The notes beneath the pieces are model-generated. The model did not search any database. It was not told the origin of the DNA and worked only from the letters and a program-made list of their open reading frames with translations. Both the position numbers and the translations under genes were made by a program. From Labyrinthula sp. Ha (taxonomy: Eukaryota; Sar; Bigyra; Labyrinthulida; Labyrinthulaceae), in the NCBI GenBank assembly GCA_015227615.1, contig JAALGZ010000002.1, forward strand, positions 2,232,001 through 2,296,000: a stretch of DNA of 64,000 bases. The letters are read 5' to 3'. This document shows positions 35,632 to 47,645 of the stretch, in pieces. How positions within the stretch are numbered: the stretch's first letter is position 1; every line of letters begins with the position of its first letter.

Positions 35632-38082
35632 TTACTGTTCCAAGAGTACCTTTGCTTGCTGAAGAAGTGAATCCACCTCATCTCGAGAACTAAGGAACTT
35701 CATGGCCTTGCCATGCATTAGTTTCCATTCCTTTTCTAATGTCATTAGTTTCGTTTCAAGATAGATAACCACAATAGCAGTCATCAGATTTAAACCAGGT
35801 TTATCCTTTAACTTTAGGATATGCACTAAATTTTCTGCAGGATTAAATGAACCATCCGGATTTTGAAAAAGAACAAGCTCATCCAAGATATCTTCAGGTG
35901 TTTGTTCAACAGTCTTAGATATCTGTTCTCGTTGAGAAGAAAGCATTTTAGACATACGTAAACCCTTTTTGGCAATACTTTTTGATTCTATTGATACCAA
36001 GGATCTTCTACTTTCAGAGGAGAGCTCAGGTGCTCCCTCAAGTTGGGGTGAGTATTCAAGACTACGTGTTGGACCAACCTCCATCAAATGGAGTGGTGGG
36101 TTGGCTCTTCGACTGGTGAGCTTGAAAGGATTAAATAGTACTCTTTTCTTCTTCTTCACACCACTTCTTAAGGAACCCAGAGACACACTAGCATGTTGTT
36201 CCCCAGAGGTTGGAGCTGCCGACTTCATGTATAGAGACGCAAAACCAGCAGAATTAATGGGTAATGCTAGAGGCGTATCCCATTTTTCCAAAATAGAGTC
36301 AGATTTATTGAGTATATTTCCAAAAGTTTCCTCTTCTGGTTTATCGACATCGATTGAAACAAGAGAAGTATATTTAGAAACCAAGTTTGCTGCTATAGCC
36401 AGTTTCAAAGCTGTCTTTCTATCTGACTTTAACTCTTTCACTCTTCGCTCAATTTGTTTAACTTTGGCTCTTGCCGCCACTTTAAATAGATCTACTTTTG
36501 TTTCAACAGCTTCACTTAGGTTAATTTCTGCTAAGATATGCTTCTTTTTGTTTATTGTTCCAACAAGTTTCAGTTGTCCATCTGTTACATCTTTGTTTAA
36601 CATAGTAAACATATCAACAACTTCTCCATCAAAAACAACTTCTGGTGGTTTATTATTAAATAACTTTGCTGAAGAATGGACAGAAATATTTTTTTGTACC
36701 ATAGAAACACTTTTTGCTGGTGTTGCACTTGCTACTTGAAGCTGTTTTATTATCTTAGCGTTCATTCTTTCTCCTGGTGCTATGAAAGTTGCCGTACCTC
36801 TTCCAACTTCAGCTAAACCTTTGACAAGATCTTTTGATACTTGATTTCCAATACCACAAGTAAACATTTGAATAGGTTTACTTTTTATATCCTTTTGAAC
36901 TTCATTTATTAGTTGACTTGTTCCATAAATTGAACCATCAGTCAATAGAAATATCACTGTATTTTTAGTCTTTGCTTTATCGATCAACATTTTTAATGGT
37001 CTTTGGATCTCTGTTCCTCCTAAGTTTGCACTCATTTTCTTCACATGATCTCTTGCTTTTGACAAATTTTCGTTATTATTTTTTACACTTTTTCCAAAAC
37101 ATAACGAATGATTTGATCCAAAAGAGCAAATATCAAAAGATGCATTTTCAGGTAAGGAAGAAAGACATAGTTGAAGTGCTTTTTTTGCATCATTCATTCT
37201 TGAACCTGACATAGATCCACTTCTGTCTATCAAAAATATAAAATCTTTTTCAATTGACTGATCATTTATTTCTTCTGGTATTTTAGCGACAAATCTAATT
37301 CTTGTTGGAATAGAATCAGAAAACTCAGTATTTTCAGATTCAAAGTTATTTTGAATGGATATTGAGTTTTTAGTTTCCTCTGTTGAAACTATTTTTAAGA
37401 TCATATCTTTTTCAAGTGAAGGTTCATCTTGTGCAAAAGATACTTTTACTTTCTTGCTATCTCCTTCATAATTAAACTCAGTTGTAGTTTGATGAGTTAA
37501 ACATGAGACTGAAGATAAATTTTTCGTTCCTCCCAGAATAATATTTACTTTAAACTTTGACTCTTCAATAACATTATTTTCTTCTGGAAGTAATTTCAAA
37601 TCTTCCGAAATATATCTCGTTGCAAGTTTTGAAGGAATAGTTAATCTGGAAGCATTCTTTTCACTTTCTTCTTCCAAAGTTGATAAGTGTTGTATATAAG
37701 TTTTCACTATTTTACACTCAGCAGGAATATTTCCAAGTGAGATAGTAAACCTATCTCCACTTAAAGCTGTGTCGTTCTCTAGTAGTTGAGCTGTTTGTCC
37801 ATTTACTTTCGCTTGTTCAAACTCTTGTCTTGCTTCTTCTTTTTCTTTTGCTTTACTAATTAAGTGCTTCAAAGTTTTATTATTCCCATCCAAAAAGAAA
37901 GCTTCAAATCCGCAAACTGCAGCGTAACTATCCAAAGGAAAACTATATGTAGCTTCACTTTTCACAAACCCCTGGCCAAACACGAACTGATGTTCAATAG
38001 AACTAGATACATCCTTCTCAAAAACCTCAACCCCCACTTCAACACTTCTTAAGATCGCTTTATGAGTTCCACATCGCAACAT
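35632..38082 (-). CDS. VIT and von Willebrand A domain protein, copy 1
   Basis: An 816-residue protein from the first ATG (the open frame extends three codons further without ATG). It has an N-terminal VIT domain at about 1-135 (signature FPLDSYAAVCGFEAFFLDG) and a vWA domain at about 280-450 with a complete metal-ion-dependent adhesion site: DRSGS (D286, S288, S290), GGT (T357) and LTDG (D382). Helical linkers follow, with a low-complexity Lys/Ser-rich part at about 640-720 and a C-terminal helical module (about 730-816, starting EDILDELVLFQN). It has the layout of VWA5A-like proteins. No signal peptide is visible, so it is probably intracellular, perhaps a scaffold; its role is not established. 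Residues 1 to about 582 are nearly identical to copy 2 at 45896, while the rest is only moderately similar. Confidence 0.9.
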   Translation of the reverse strand: MLRCGTHKAILRSVEVGVEVFEKDVSSSIEHQFVFGQGFVKSEATYSFPLDSYAAVCGFEAFFLDGNNKTLKHLISKAKEKEEARQEFEQAKVNGQTAQLLENDTALSGDRFTISLGNIPAECKIVKTYIQHLSTLEEESEKNASRLTIPSKLATRYISEDLKLLPEENNVIEESKFKVNIILGGTKNLSSVSCLTHQTTTEFNYEGDSKKVKVSFAQDEPSLEKDMILKIVSTEETKNSISIQNNFESENTEFSDSIPTRIRFVAKIPEEINDQSIEKDFIFLIDRSGSMSGSRMNDAKKALQLCLSSLPENASFDICSFGSNHSLCFGKSVKNNNENLSKARDHVKKMSANLGGTEIQRPLKMLIDKAKTKNTVIFLLTDGSIYGTSQLINEVQKDIKSKPIQMFTCGIGNQVSKDLVKGLAEVGRGTATFIAPGERMNAKIIKQLQVASATPAKSVSMVQKNISVHSSAKLFNNKPPEVVFDGEVVDMFTMLNKDVTDGQLKLVGTINKKKHILAEINLSEAVETKVDLFKVAARAKVKQIERRVKELKSDRKTALKLAIAANLVSKYTSLVSIDVDKPEEETFGNILNKSDSILEKWDTPLALPINSAGFASLYMKSAAPTSGEQHASVSLGSLRSGVKKKKRVLFNPFKLTSRRANPPLHLMEVGPTRSLEYSPQLEGAPELSSESRRSLVSIESKSIAKKGLRMSKMLSSQREQISKTVEQTPEDILDELVLFQNPDGSFNPAENLVHILKLKDKPGLNLMTAIVVIYLETKLMTLEKEWKLMHGKAMKFLSSRDEVDSLLQQAKVLLEQ

Positions 38083-38173
38083 ATTTTTCAATTAAATTTC
38101 CTTATTGAATGTCTATTTTATTCTTGTTTAAGATTTTACCGTTAGGAACAATATTTTCGTAACGGATTAATAC
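36330..38173. repeat. Inverted repeat arm 1 (near-identical tract)
   Basis: About 1.84 kb of near-identity with 45808-47645 in opposite orientation. It covers about 90 bp upstream of the ATG and codons 1 to about 582 of the VIT/vWA gene. I count only five amino-acid differences in the coding part, four of them in its last fifth. The upstream edge lies at an ATTAATCCG word near 38165-38173. Confidence 0.88.
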
Positions 38174-41100
38174 CCTATGGTTCGGATTCTGTGGGAAAAT
38201 CTGGAACGAATAGTTACGATCTAAAATCAAGAGTTGAAGCTGGGCTAAAAAAACATACACGTAATTAATACCAAGTTTTTGGGTAAAATAAAACTGAGAA
38301 ACTAAATATAAGAAAGCATTCTTCTTACCTTACAGTGCTTCAGGTGTCGTTCTTCTTCTTTCATAATAAGAAATGTTTTTTGTTATGTGATATGATAATA
38401 ACTGAGTGATTAAGTGCCTATTTCCATCAAAACTCCTATGTTAAAATCATTAATGCATATACCATTCCTTTCGTCCTTTACCTCAATGCAACATGAAGAT
38501 TTGGATAAATAATGGCGACCACCGCAAAAGTCAAATCAAGATGAAATAGGAATGTTAGGTCACACAAATTGATCTGTCTGAGGATGACAGATATGAAGAG
38601 AGTTGCCTTAGTTATGTTCTAGTAGTTGAGGCTATAACCTGCCCTTTTATAGCATGAACAAGAAGGTGATATATTTCACAGATCTCAGATCAGTTTAAAA
38701 CGAGCTTAATAGAAATAAAAAAGAATGGAAAGCAACTGCCAAAAATACCCATCATTACCCCTGTTATATTTCAAATCCCCAAACCTGTCTTTCAAGACGA
38801 AACATATAACTTTCTTTGATATCAGATAATTGGGTTAATAACGAATCCACTTCTAAGTACTGGTAAAAGCGGTTCGAGACACCATGTAGCACACTTTAAA
38901 AAATTTGGTTACAAAAACCATGTTGGTGTAAAAGATCCGTAATCGCTTCTAGCAAGCAAGGGTGAACCCATGGAAATTTCAACATCCACCACATTCTACA
39001 CTATAAGAATAAAACTTGAAGAGCTCCATGCAGTTTCCAAACTGATTGCTTTAATGTTTAGTAGCTCAAAGCTTTTGAAAGTACTCTTGAAAATGTAACA
39101 TGTAGAGGAATGCTCGGCCATTACAGTAGCATGTTTTCTGTTACTGTGCATTTAATTCTTCTATGGCAAGTAGATATATCATTATAAAAAAATACCAAGA
39201 CTCAAGTAATAATCTCAAAAATTTTTTATCTAACTAATTTATATTTGACTTTGATATACCTCAACCGGTATTATAGCTTTGTTAAATAACACGGGTTTTC
39301 AAATATTACTGGACCACTTAGTCCATTGATGAAATCATCTAAAATGCTATTTTTCAATGTTTCAATTATATGGAAGGATTTATATACAGGTCACCCAGTC
39401 TGAGAATAGATCAAGAGAAACCTGTACACAAAAGAAATTATCCAACATTCTAAACTTGTCTTACTCGAACAAAATTTTGATAGTAAAAGTTAGATAAGTC
39501 ACTGAAAAAAAACATACTCTGTTGAAGCTAGACATTAGCGATAATTATGCTGCTTTCGTTGGAAACTTGAGGCTAAGGAATATCTAGTAACCTGGGATTA
39601 AAATATCATGGACAAAAAAGGAATAATGTCATGGTTGCACAATACTAGGAAAGTATACAAAAAGTGAAGAGACATAAGTACAACCATGTGTTGAGTTTCC
39701 CGAAAAACGTGTCATATGGCAGAAGGTAAAATAAGAGCCATAATAGTATAAGAGTTTATTCTAAGTGACTGATGAGAATATCAGTTTCAATTAAAGTTTA
39801 ACTACAATTACCGAAACTCTTTGAGATATTACTATATTTCCAAATGTTACCTTTAGCAGCAACCAAATGACTCTTCAGAATTCCTTGTTCGATAATTTTT
39901 GAAAGTCCATAGTTATTGACCAGTTTAAAGGGGAAAATTCTCTGTTGAGAGTTCTTGTCCCATTTTTAGTTTTTTGCAAACTTAAACCACATGTGGAAAA
40001 ATTCTCTGCGAACTAAATATACATGTTTCAGTTTCGTTCAAAATCATACATCATATTTTATTGCTCACATATTTGTTAGTTCGACTGGGCAAAAATTTCT
40101 ATCAAGCTAAACAGAAAAACTACCATTCTAGCCCATGTACAAACAAATTTAAGATATAACAAACCAGTCTCCAAAGTGCAAGAATATAGTTCCCCAACTT
40201 TAAGAATGGGGTAGAAAATAGAAAAATACTGTACGAGTTATTTGTGCTGGCATCTTGACAGTATGAAGCTAGCACAAGAGTGGTTATATTGAAGAAAACG
40301 GGGTATCCGCGAAGAAACGAGGACATGATCTGACTCATTGGTTTCAATCAGAGTTCAGTTAGGATTGGTTTATGAACAGCTGGAGTTGATTACAAAGCAT
40401 TAAACCTTTTAATTATCAATTGAATCTGTATGGGATTTTATGTAGTTTAAGTGTATCAATAATCAACAGAGCATTATATTTCGCGTGATGCACTGCCAAT
40501 AAGATGTTCAATACACTGATTATTTCAAAATCAATGGCGAATTAGATCAAGAAAATACCAAGGTGTTTTAAAATACAGGTTTCGCTGGATCAGAGCATAC
40601 GCTCTATTTTATTGTAAAATAAACTACAATCTATTTTACTCAAATACCAGAGCATGGTTTCCACGCAATTATGTAGCACACAGTTAAGAATTATTGCCAA
40701 CAGAAAAAAAAACTTGGATATTGGGTACCAAAGTTGTAGATTTTTAGCGATGAAGCCCTTACTCTTCTTTGCTCCATATCGAAAAAGACCATGATTCGTG
40801 GATTCTCAACGTCTTTCATAGATGAAAGGAAAAATTCTTTGAATATATAACCTAGGAAAAGTTTTTCAAAATGAGGCTCCGTGCAACAGATTTTAGCCCA
40901 GACTGTGGAGAGAAGACGAGTTTGAACTAACTATCACTCAATTGGTCATAAGTTACTTGTTACTGAATCAATTTCATTGAACGTTAAGAATGATGAAAGT
41001 GTACGTTAAGAGAGAATATTTGATAAAGTATGATACTTCTTCTAGGTTATTTCTGGCATTATCATGGCAGAGCTTTGCACACAGATAATTTTTTGATTAG

Positions 41101-44100
41101 TTGAACAAAAAATTTATTATCCTGATCAAATAATTTATAGGAGACCTTAGAGAATGTTGTTATTTTTTCCAGGCTGTCGCCAATTTCCAAGATCATATTT
41201 GCAAAGTATTCGTATTTATACAAAATAGTGCTTATTGGTAGGGATCGTTCATAATAAAAATCACAAATTCTTAGAAACCGTTATTATTTTTAATTCTTAT
41301 TATTAATAATAACTTTGCAATTTTGAGTAATGCGTAGAAGGTTATAATGTTAGTCGCATTCCCAACTGTTATCTTGATGTATATGTATCGAATGACCCTA
41401 TATCATGTTTCATAGAAGTTTAATCCTATCTATTACATATTAAAGCCTTGACAATACAAGAATTTAACCATACCTAGTTACACATAGAATAAAAAAACTT
41501 TTAAAAGGTAAAATATCAGAAAAAAATCGTCACAGCTTAGCCTAATTGTAAGACTAAAGGGTACAGATCTTGCAGTTTAAAATTTTATTTGATGCATATA
41601 AACCGTTAGAAGATCAAGAAATTTATTCAATTCTATTAAATTTTGATGTAGACTTATATAAAAGAGTCTCTAAATGAAGTTTTATCTAAAGTATTTTAAG
41701 AAGTATCAAAGAAGTAACCTACAAAGGGACTCCAATATCGCAAAGTTCTTAACTAGTTAAAGAAAAAAATGTATAGGATCAGGTAAAGATCAACCCTATG
41801 CAAGAGCAGACACCCTCCAAGAGCAGTATCTAATGAATGAAAGAGAAAAAAGCTATTCCACGAAGATTTGAATTTTTTGCCTACGTGGGCGAAGTACTCA
41901 TCTAAGTGTACTAATGCTTACATCTTTTTAGTAGTCTCTGTATGGTTCAAGAATACAAAATTTTGCAATAGACCATGACATCAGTATTTATAAATTTGAT
42001 GTTAACACAATATTAACATCATTATATTGTATAAATATATTGGGTCAATGATGATTAGACAATTGATATCGGTTTTTAAATGTTAATTCTTATTATAATC
42101 CTAGTTTAACTACTCGAACAGGGCATTCCAGTAAGAGCTTTTTCATATATGACCCGTACATACTTCATGAAAATTTCGGAATTTTATTATTTAATCAAAG
42201 TAATTGGAAATTTTTATAAGATAACGAAGATAAATCCATATATAAAATAGTTTCCGAATATTTTCATAGTAACTAAGTTAAAAACATTTGAACGATCATG
42301 AAAATTGTGATCATGAATGCTTTGAATTTGATAAAACTGAACAACTCCAGAATATGAGCATGTTCTACATCGGTTGTAAGACTACACTCAAGTAAACAAG
42401 GCAAGTATTCTTTTACTTAATTTTGCATTAATAATGTTTTAATAACAACAAACACAATTGCATTAAAACCTGAACACCAAATCGCGGAAAATACGGCGGG
42501 GACAATTTAGACTACGCGCTATGGTAAGGTATAAAACAATAGTTTCTAAGTTGGATTCTCAAATTCAAAATAATTTTCTTGCAAAGGCATAATAGAACTT
42601 GGAATTTTTTTGCCATTTCCTAGCGCCCAATTAACTAACCCATTTCTCATTTCTGCAGTATCAAGGATCTACATCCTGATACACGTGAAATTGTCATGAA
42701 AAATACCTTCCTGCTCGGATTTTAAGACTTTAGAATTAATCGATTTAGTAATTCTCTTAAATTTTCTGTGGTTATTAGCATATAATGAAAACATTTATTA
42801 TGCGAGGAATACCGAGAGAGTTCTTTCAAAATTCTTATTTCAACTACCACGTAATGTGAAAAAATTACTTTATTAATTTCAATATAAAACATGTGAAGAA
42901 AAATATAATTTAACTGCTGTTGTTTCTAGAAGTAGATGTTGAAGTATTAATAGAGAGTTATTACCCATGAGCATATTTCAATATACAGACAGAAAAATTA
43001 GTAAAATGAACATCCCTTTTTCCTGGTACTCAATGGATAATATAACTATTATTAATAGGTGAAAATAGCTTAAAGAACCGTCGGGAACATGTATTGATTA
43101 AAGAAATGACAATCTACATGTAATCACAATTTAGAAAATGAGCTACTCTCCCTCTAAAACCAAGCAATTGATAAACTGCGCTTTAATGTAAACCAAGACA
43201 GTTGCCTTGATTCGAATTATTATTAGATGAAAAATTAAGACTTAGATCAGAGTTTATCTTTAAGGGAATAAACCCTGTGATGTTTAATATTTCTTGTAGC
43301 TCACCCTTTTTTGTATCACTTAATTGGGTATATATATTTAACATAGATAATCATAGCCCAACAACAATTATTTTGAAAATTTCTATTTAAGGGATAATAA
43401 CTAATCCAAATATAGAAAATTTAGAATATATTTAAGAAACTTTACTAAGAGTATACTAAATATGAGAGTCAATTACCTCTTAAAACCTGTGATTAGAATA
43501 AGTACGTTGAAGAATACAAAAGGAAATAGAAATCTTAGGAAACTAAAGCAAAAATACATAAAACATACAAGTTCAGTAATACAATAGTTCGCACTTTTTA
43601 AAGCAAACTCTTGACACTTCATAGAATATAAATCTGTTTATATCTTTACTATATGGATCATTCTGGTGCCTTGAGTTAATTGTATCAGCAATGGATGATC
43701 ATATTAAATGGCAATGTCATTATCATTGCCCAAGAAGAAAAAAATATTTCAGAAGCATAAAGGCTTATGGAACGTGTATTCGATGCTCCAATAGAATAGA
43801 GAATTAAGAGGTTATTTATAAATAATAGTGTGGAAGCACTAGAACGAGTACAGTTTTGTAGTACTCTAACATTTACTTGCCCACACTATATTGTTAAAAT
43901 ACTGTTTATAACCTTTCTTTAGAAAATGAATAACCTCCTTAGGATACTAATTAGATAGCGGCAAGTAAACTTGGCCGTCCAACCAATAGCAAAACTAAAT
44001 AAGAACATGGAATTGATCATTATTTGATAACTATCGGGTACGGGGTATCTTTGTATGAATCTAGGAAATTGTTATATGTATATTTTGTGTATATAGAAAC

Positions 44101-45807
44101 ACACCCTGCTAAGAATATATCAACTATTCTGTGTCAATAGAAAGGGCTCAAGGTAATATAAATACTTCATTTAGTCTGAATCATAAGTATCATGATCACG
44201 TGTCAATAATCCGTGTTTAAATCCTATGTGATAAGTAGAATACTATAATAGTAGAAGTAGATAATTTTCCGTGTTAATATACCACTAGCAATCAATGCAA
44301 TCACCTAAGCTGCCCTCAGATCTAGCGCTGAGTACCACATATAATTTGATTTCAAATAGTTCGAGAGAACAGCTTCAAGTTGTGGAATCTGAACTTCAAG
44401 AATGATAATTCTTCCACGCTCCCACCAATGAAGCCTACTATTTTTAGAAAATATTTTCCTCCATTCCATAGAGTATAACGCGGGAGAAAAAAGCTTTAAA
44501 AAAAACAGATACATTACTCATTAACTTACACTGGACTATGGCCATTGAAAATTGCCTTAAACTATATGTAGTAAATACTTATCCTTGAATTAACTCGTCT
44601 TCTCAAATGATGAAATATAAAGTTCCTACAGTCTTCTCGTGCTAATAAGAATATTCAGAATTAACATTGCTCTTAGTTGAAGTATTTTGATATATCAAAG
44701 CTTTCTAAAAATCATTATTGAACGAAAAAAATGGGAAAGGATAATAAAGTTAGTTAAATTAGCTCTAAAACTACCCTACCCAACATGAGTTAATCAGATA
44801 TTCCCCTTACAGGGTGTTAAGTTAAGCTTTTCGTAGTTATATTGTTCAGTATTGACAATATTAAGTTAGCTACCTCTAGAAAATATAACAACTGGAATAA
44901 TTTCTTAAGTGCCGAGTAAAAAAATTGGAAAACAGCTGTAATCTTAACAATTCTAGATAAGTATGGTCAACACGAGTTTCTATTAAGCTAATATCTTCTT
45001 TACTTACGGTGAATGGTTTATAATCAGCAAAATTATTTCCCATAGAAAATCCAAAGAAACATTTTCATATACTGGTCAAAACAGAGTCATTTTCTGCTCA
45101 TAATAATCCACTGAACATTCAGATACTTGAAAGTGAAGTGAATCTACAAACATGAACTTTAGCCGCCTATACTGAAGTCAATAAAGCACATAGGATGTTG
45201 ATCGAAAATCAAAAACTTTTTAGAGGAGCTTGAAATAATTTAAATTTTGTTGCCTAAGCTTAATCATTTTTTGAGTGTATGGGCTTATACTTTCCCAAGA
45301 TAAATTACTCGCAGTGAGTTTTTCTATTCTTATTCTTTAGCTTGCTGTTAGCTATTCTCTCTTGTTTTTGTTTCTATTAGATAATGTCATAAAATTGGTT
45401 ATACATTTTTTTTTAATATATATTTACTATTATTATTACACTATTTGATACTGCTCTCATAATTGATATCCAATTAATATACACAATAGTATCATAGCTA
45501 TTAGCAACTGCCTGCAGGTTAAAAACGTGCAATAGGGTTAGGACTGTAAGCATCTTAAAGCTTAACCAGACTTCTTCCCTGAAGGATAGTATGGAATTAG
45601 GATGTTTCTTCATCAGTTATGGCATATGGGATATTTCACACTGCTATTTCTCTAGCCTTGAGATACAAGAGCTCTCATCTCTTTTGCCAAATTCTGCCCA
45701 AAGTACTGATTTATTTCTTCATTGCCCAAAATTTGCTTCAGAACCTGTACGAAATTGTCATTCATTTTCTCACCGCTTTTTCCCAGCAAAACCCGAACTG
45801 CAGGACA
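38174..45807. other. Gene-free spacer between the VIT/vWA paralogues
   Basis: 7.6 kb of A+T-rich sequence between the two divergently oriented VIT/vWA genes. No open frame has a recognisable motif. The first and last few hundred bases are the promoter flanks of the two genes and keep weaker similarity to each other just beyond the near-identical tract. There are hints of old decayed retroelement sequence (for example near 40.7-40.9 kb), but nothing I can name with confidence. Confidence 0.55.
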
Positions 45808-47645
45808 TTAATCCGTTACGAAAATATTGTTCCTAACGGTAAAATCTCAAACAAGAATAAAATAGACATTTAAGAAGGAAATTTAATTGAAAAATATGTT
45901 ACGATGTGGAACTCATAAAGCGATCTTAAGAAGTGTTGAAGTGGGGGTTGAGGTTTTTGAGAAGGATGTATCTAGTTCTATTGAACATCAGTTCGTGTTT
46001 GGCCAGGGGTTTGTGAAAAGTGAAGCTACATATAGTTTTCCTTTGGATAGTTACGCTGCAGTTTGCGGATTTGAAGCTTTCTTTTTGGATGGGAATAATA
46101 AAACTTTGAAGCACTTAATTAGTAAAGCAAAAGAAAAAGAAGAAGCAAGACAAGAGTTTGAACAAGCGAAAGTAAATGGACAAACAGCTCAACTACTAGA
46201 GAACGACACAGCTTTAAGTGGAGATAGATTTACTATCTCACTTGGAAATATTCCTGCTGAGTGTAAAATAGTGAAAACTAATATACAACACTTATCAACT
46301 TTGGAAGAAGAAAGTGAAAAGAATGCTTCCAGATTAACTATTCCTTCAAAACTTGCAACGAGATATATTTCGGAAGATTTGAAATTACTTCCAGAAGAAA
46401 ATAATGTTATTGAAGAGTCAAAGTTTAAAGTAAATATTATTCTGGGAGGAACGAAAAATTTATCTTCAGTCTCATGTTTAACTCATCAAACTACAACTGA
46501 GTTTAATTATGAAGGAGATAGCAAGAAAGTAAAAGTATCTTTTGCACAAGATGAACCTTCACTTGAAAAAGATATGATCTTAAAAATAGTTTCAACAGAG
46601 GAAACTAAAAACTCAATATCCATTCAAAATAACTTTGAATCTGAAAATACTGAGTTTTCTGATTCTATTCCAACAAGAATTAGATTTGTCGCTAAAATAC
46701 CAGAAGAAATAAATGATCAGTCAATTGAAAAAGATTTTATATTTTTGATAGACAGAAGTGGATCTATGTCAGGTTCAAGAATGAATGATGCAAAAAAAGC
46801 ACTTCAACTATGTCTTTCTTCCTTACCTGAAAATGCATCTTTTGATATTTGCTCTTTTGGATCAAATCATTCGTTATGTTTTGGAAAAAGTGTAAAAAAT
46901 AATAACGAAAATTTGTCAAAAGCAAGAGATCATGTGAAGAAAATGAGTGCAAACTTAGGAGGAACAGAGATCCAAAGACCATTAAAAATGTTGATCGATA
47001 AAGCAAAGACTAAAAATACAGTGATATTTCTATTGACTGATGGTTCAATTTATGGAACAAGTCAACTAATAAATGAAGTTCAAAAGGATATAAAAAGTAA
47101 ACCTATTCAAATGTTTACTTGTGGTATTGGAAATCAAGTATCAAAAGATCTTGTCAAAGGTTTAGCTGAAGTTGGAAGAGGTACGGCAACTTTCATAGCA
47201 CCAGGAGAAAGAATGAACGCTAAGATAATAAAACAACTTCAAGTAGCAAGTGCAACACCAGCAAAAAGTGTTTCTATGGTACAAGAAAATATTTCTCTCC
47301 ATTCTTCAGCAAAGTTATTTAATAATAAACCACCAGAAGTTGTTTTTGATGGAGACGTTGTTGATATGTTTACTATGTTAAACAAAGATGTAACAGATGG
47401 ACAACTGAAACTTGTTGGAACAATAAACAAAAAGAAACATATCTTAGCAGAAATTAACCTAAGTGAAGCTGTTGAAACAAAAGTAGATCTATTTAAAGTG
47501 GCGGCAAGAGCCAAAGTAAAACAAATTGAGCGAAGAGTGAAAGAGTTAAAGTCAGATAGAAAGACAGCTTTGAAACTGGCTATAGCAGCAAACTTGGTTT
47601 CTAAATATACTTCTCTTGTTTCAGTGGATGTCGATAAACCAGAAG
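45808..47645. repeat. Inverted repeat arm 2 (near-identical tract)
   Basis: The counterpart of 36330-38173. Identity begins at ATTAATCCGTTACG and falls off sharply after the codons for VDVDKPE near 47645. Outside these limits the paralogues are still related but clearly divergent. Confidence 0.88.

Noticed and set aside
35969-36739. 256-codon open frame on the plus strand opposite VIT/vWA copy 1
   Set aside because: Antisense shadow of the real gene on the other strand; no motif of its own.
40680-40960. Possible RNase H remnant in the spacer between the VIT/vWA genes
   Set aside because: A faint agreement in one short stretch, not supported by neighbouring RT or integrase signals.
44308-44376. 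tRNA-like stretch: 69 bases with AAGCTG/CAGCTT ends, a CTCAG/CTGAG arm and a TAGTTCGAGAG segment
   Set aside because: The T-arm and anticodon arm do not pair properly and the acceptor stem is one base short; a chance fit is more likely.
45591-45873. Overlapping 81- and 84-codon frames just upstream of VIT/vWA copy 2
   Set aside because: They overlap each other in different frames, lie in the promoter flank, and are not conserved in the corresponding flank of copy 1.
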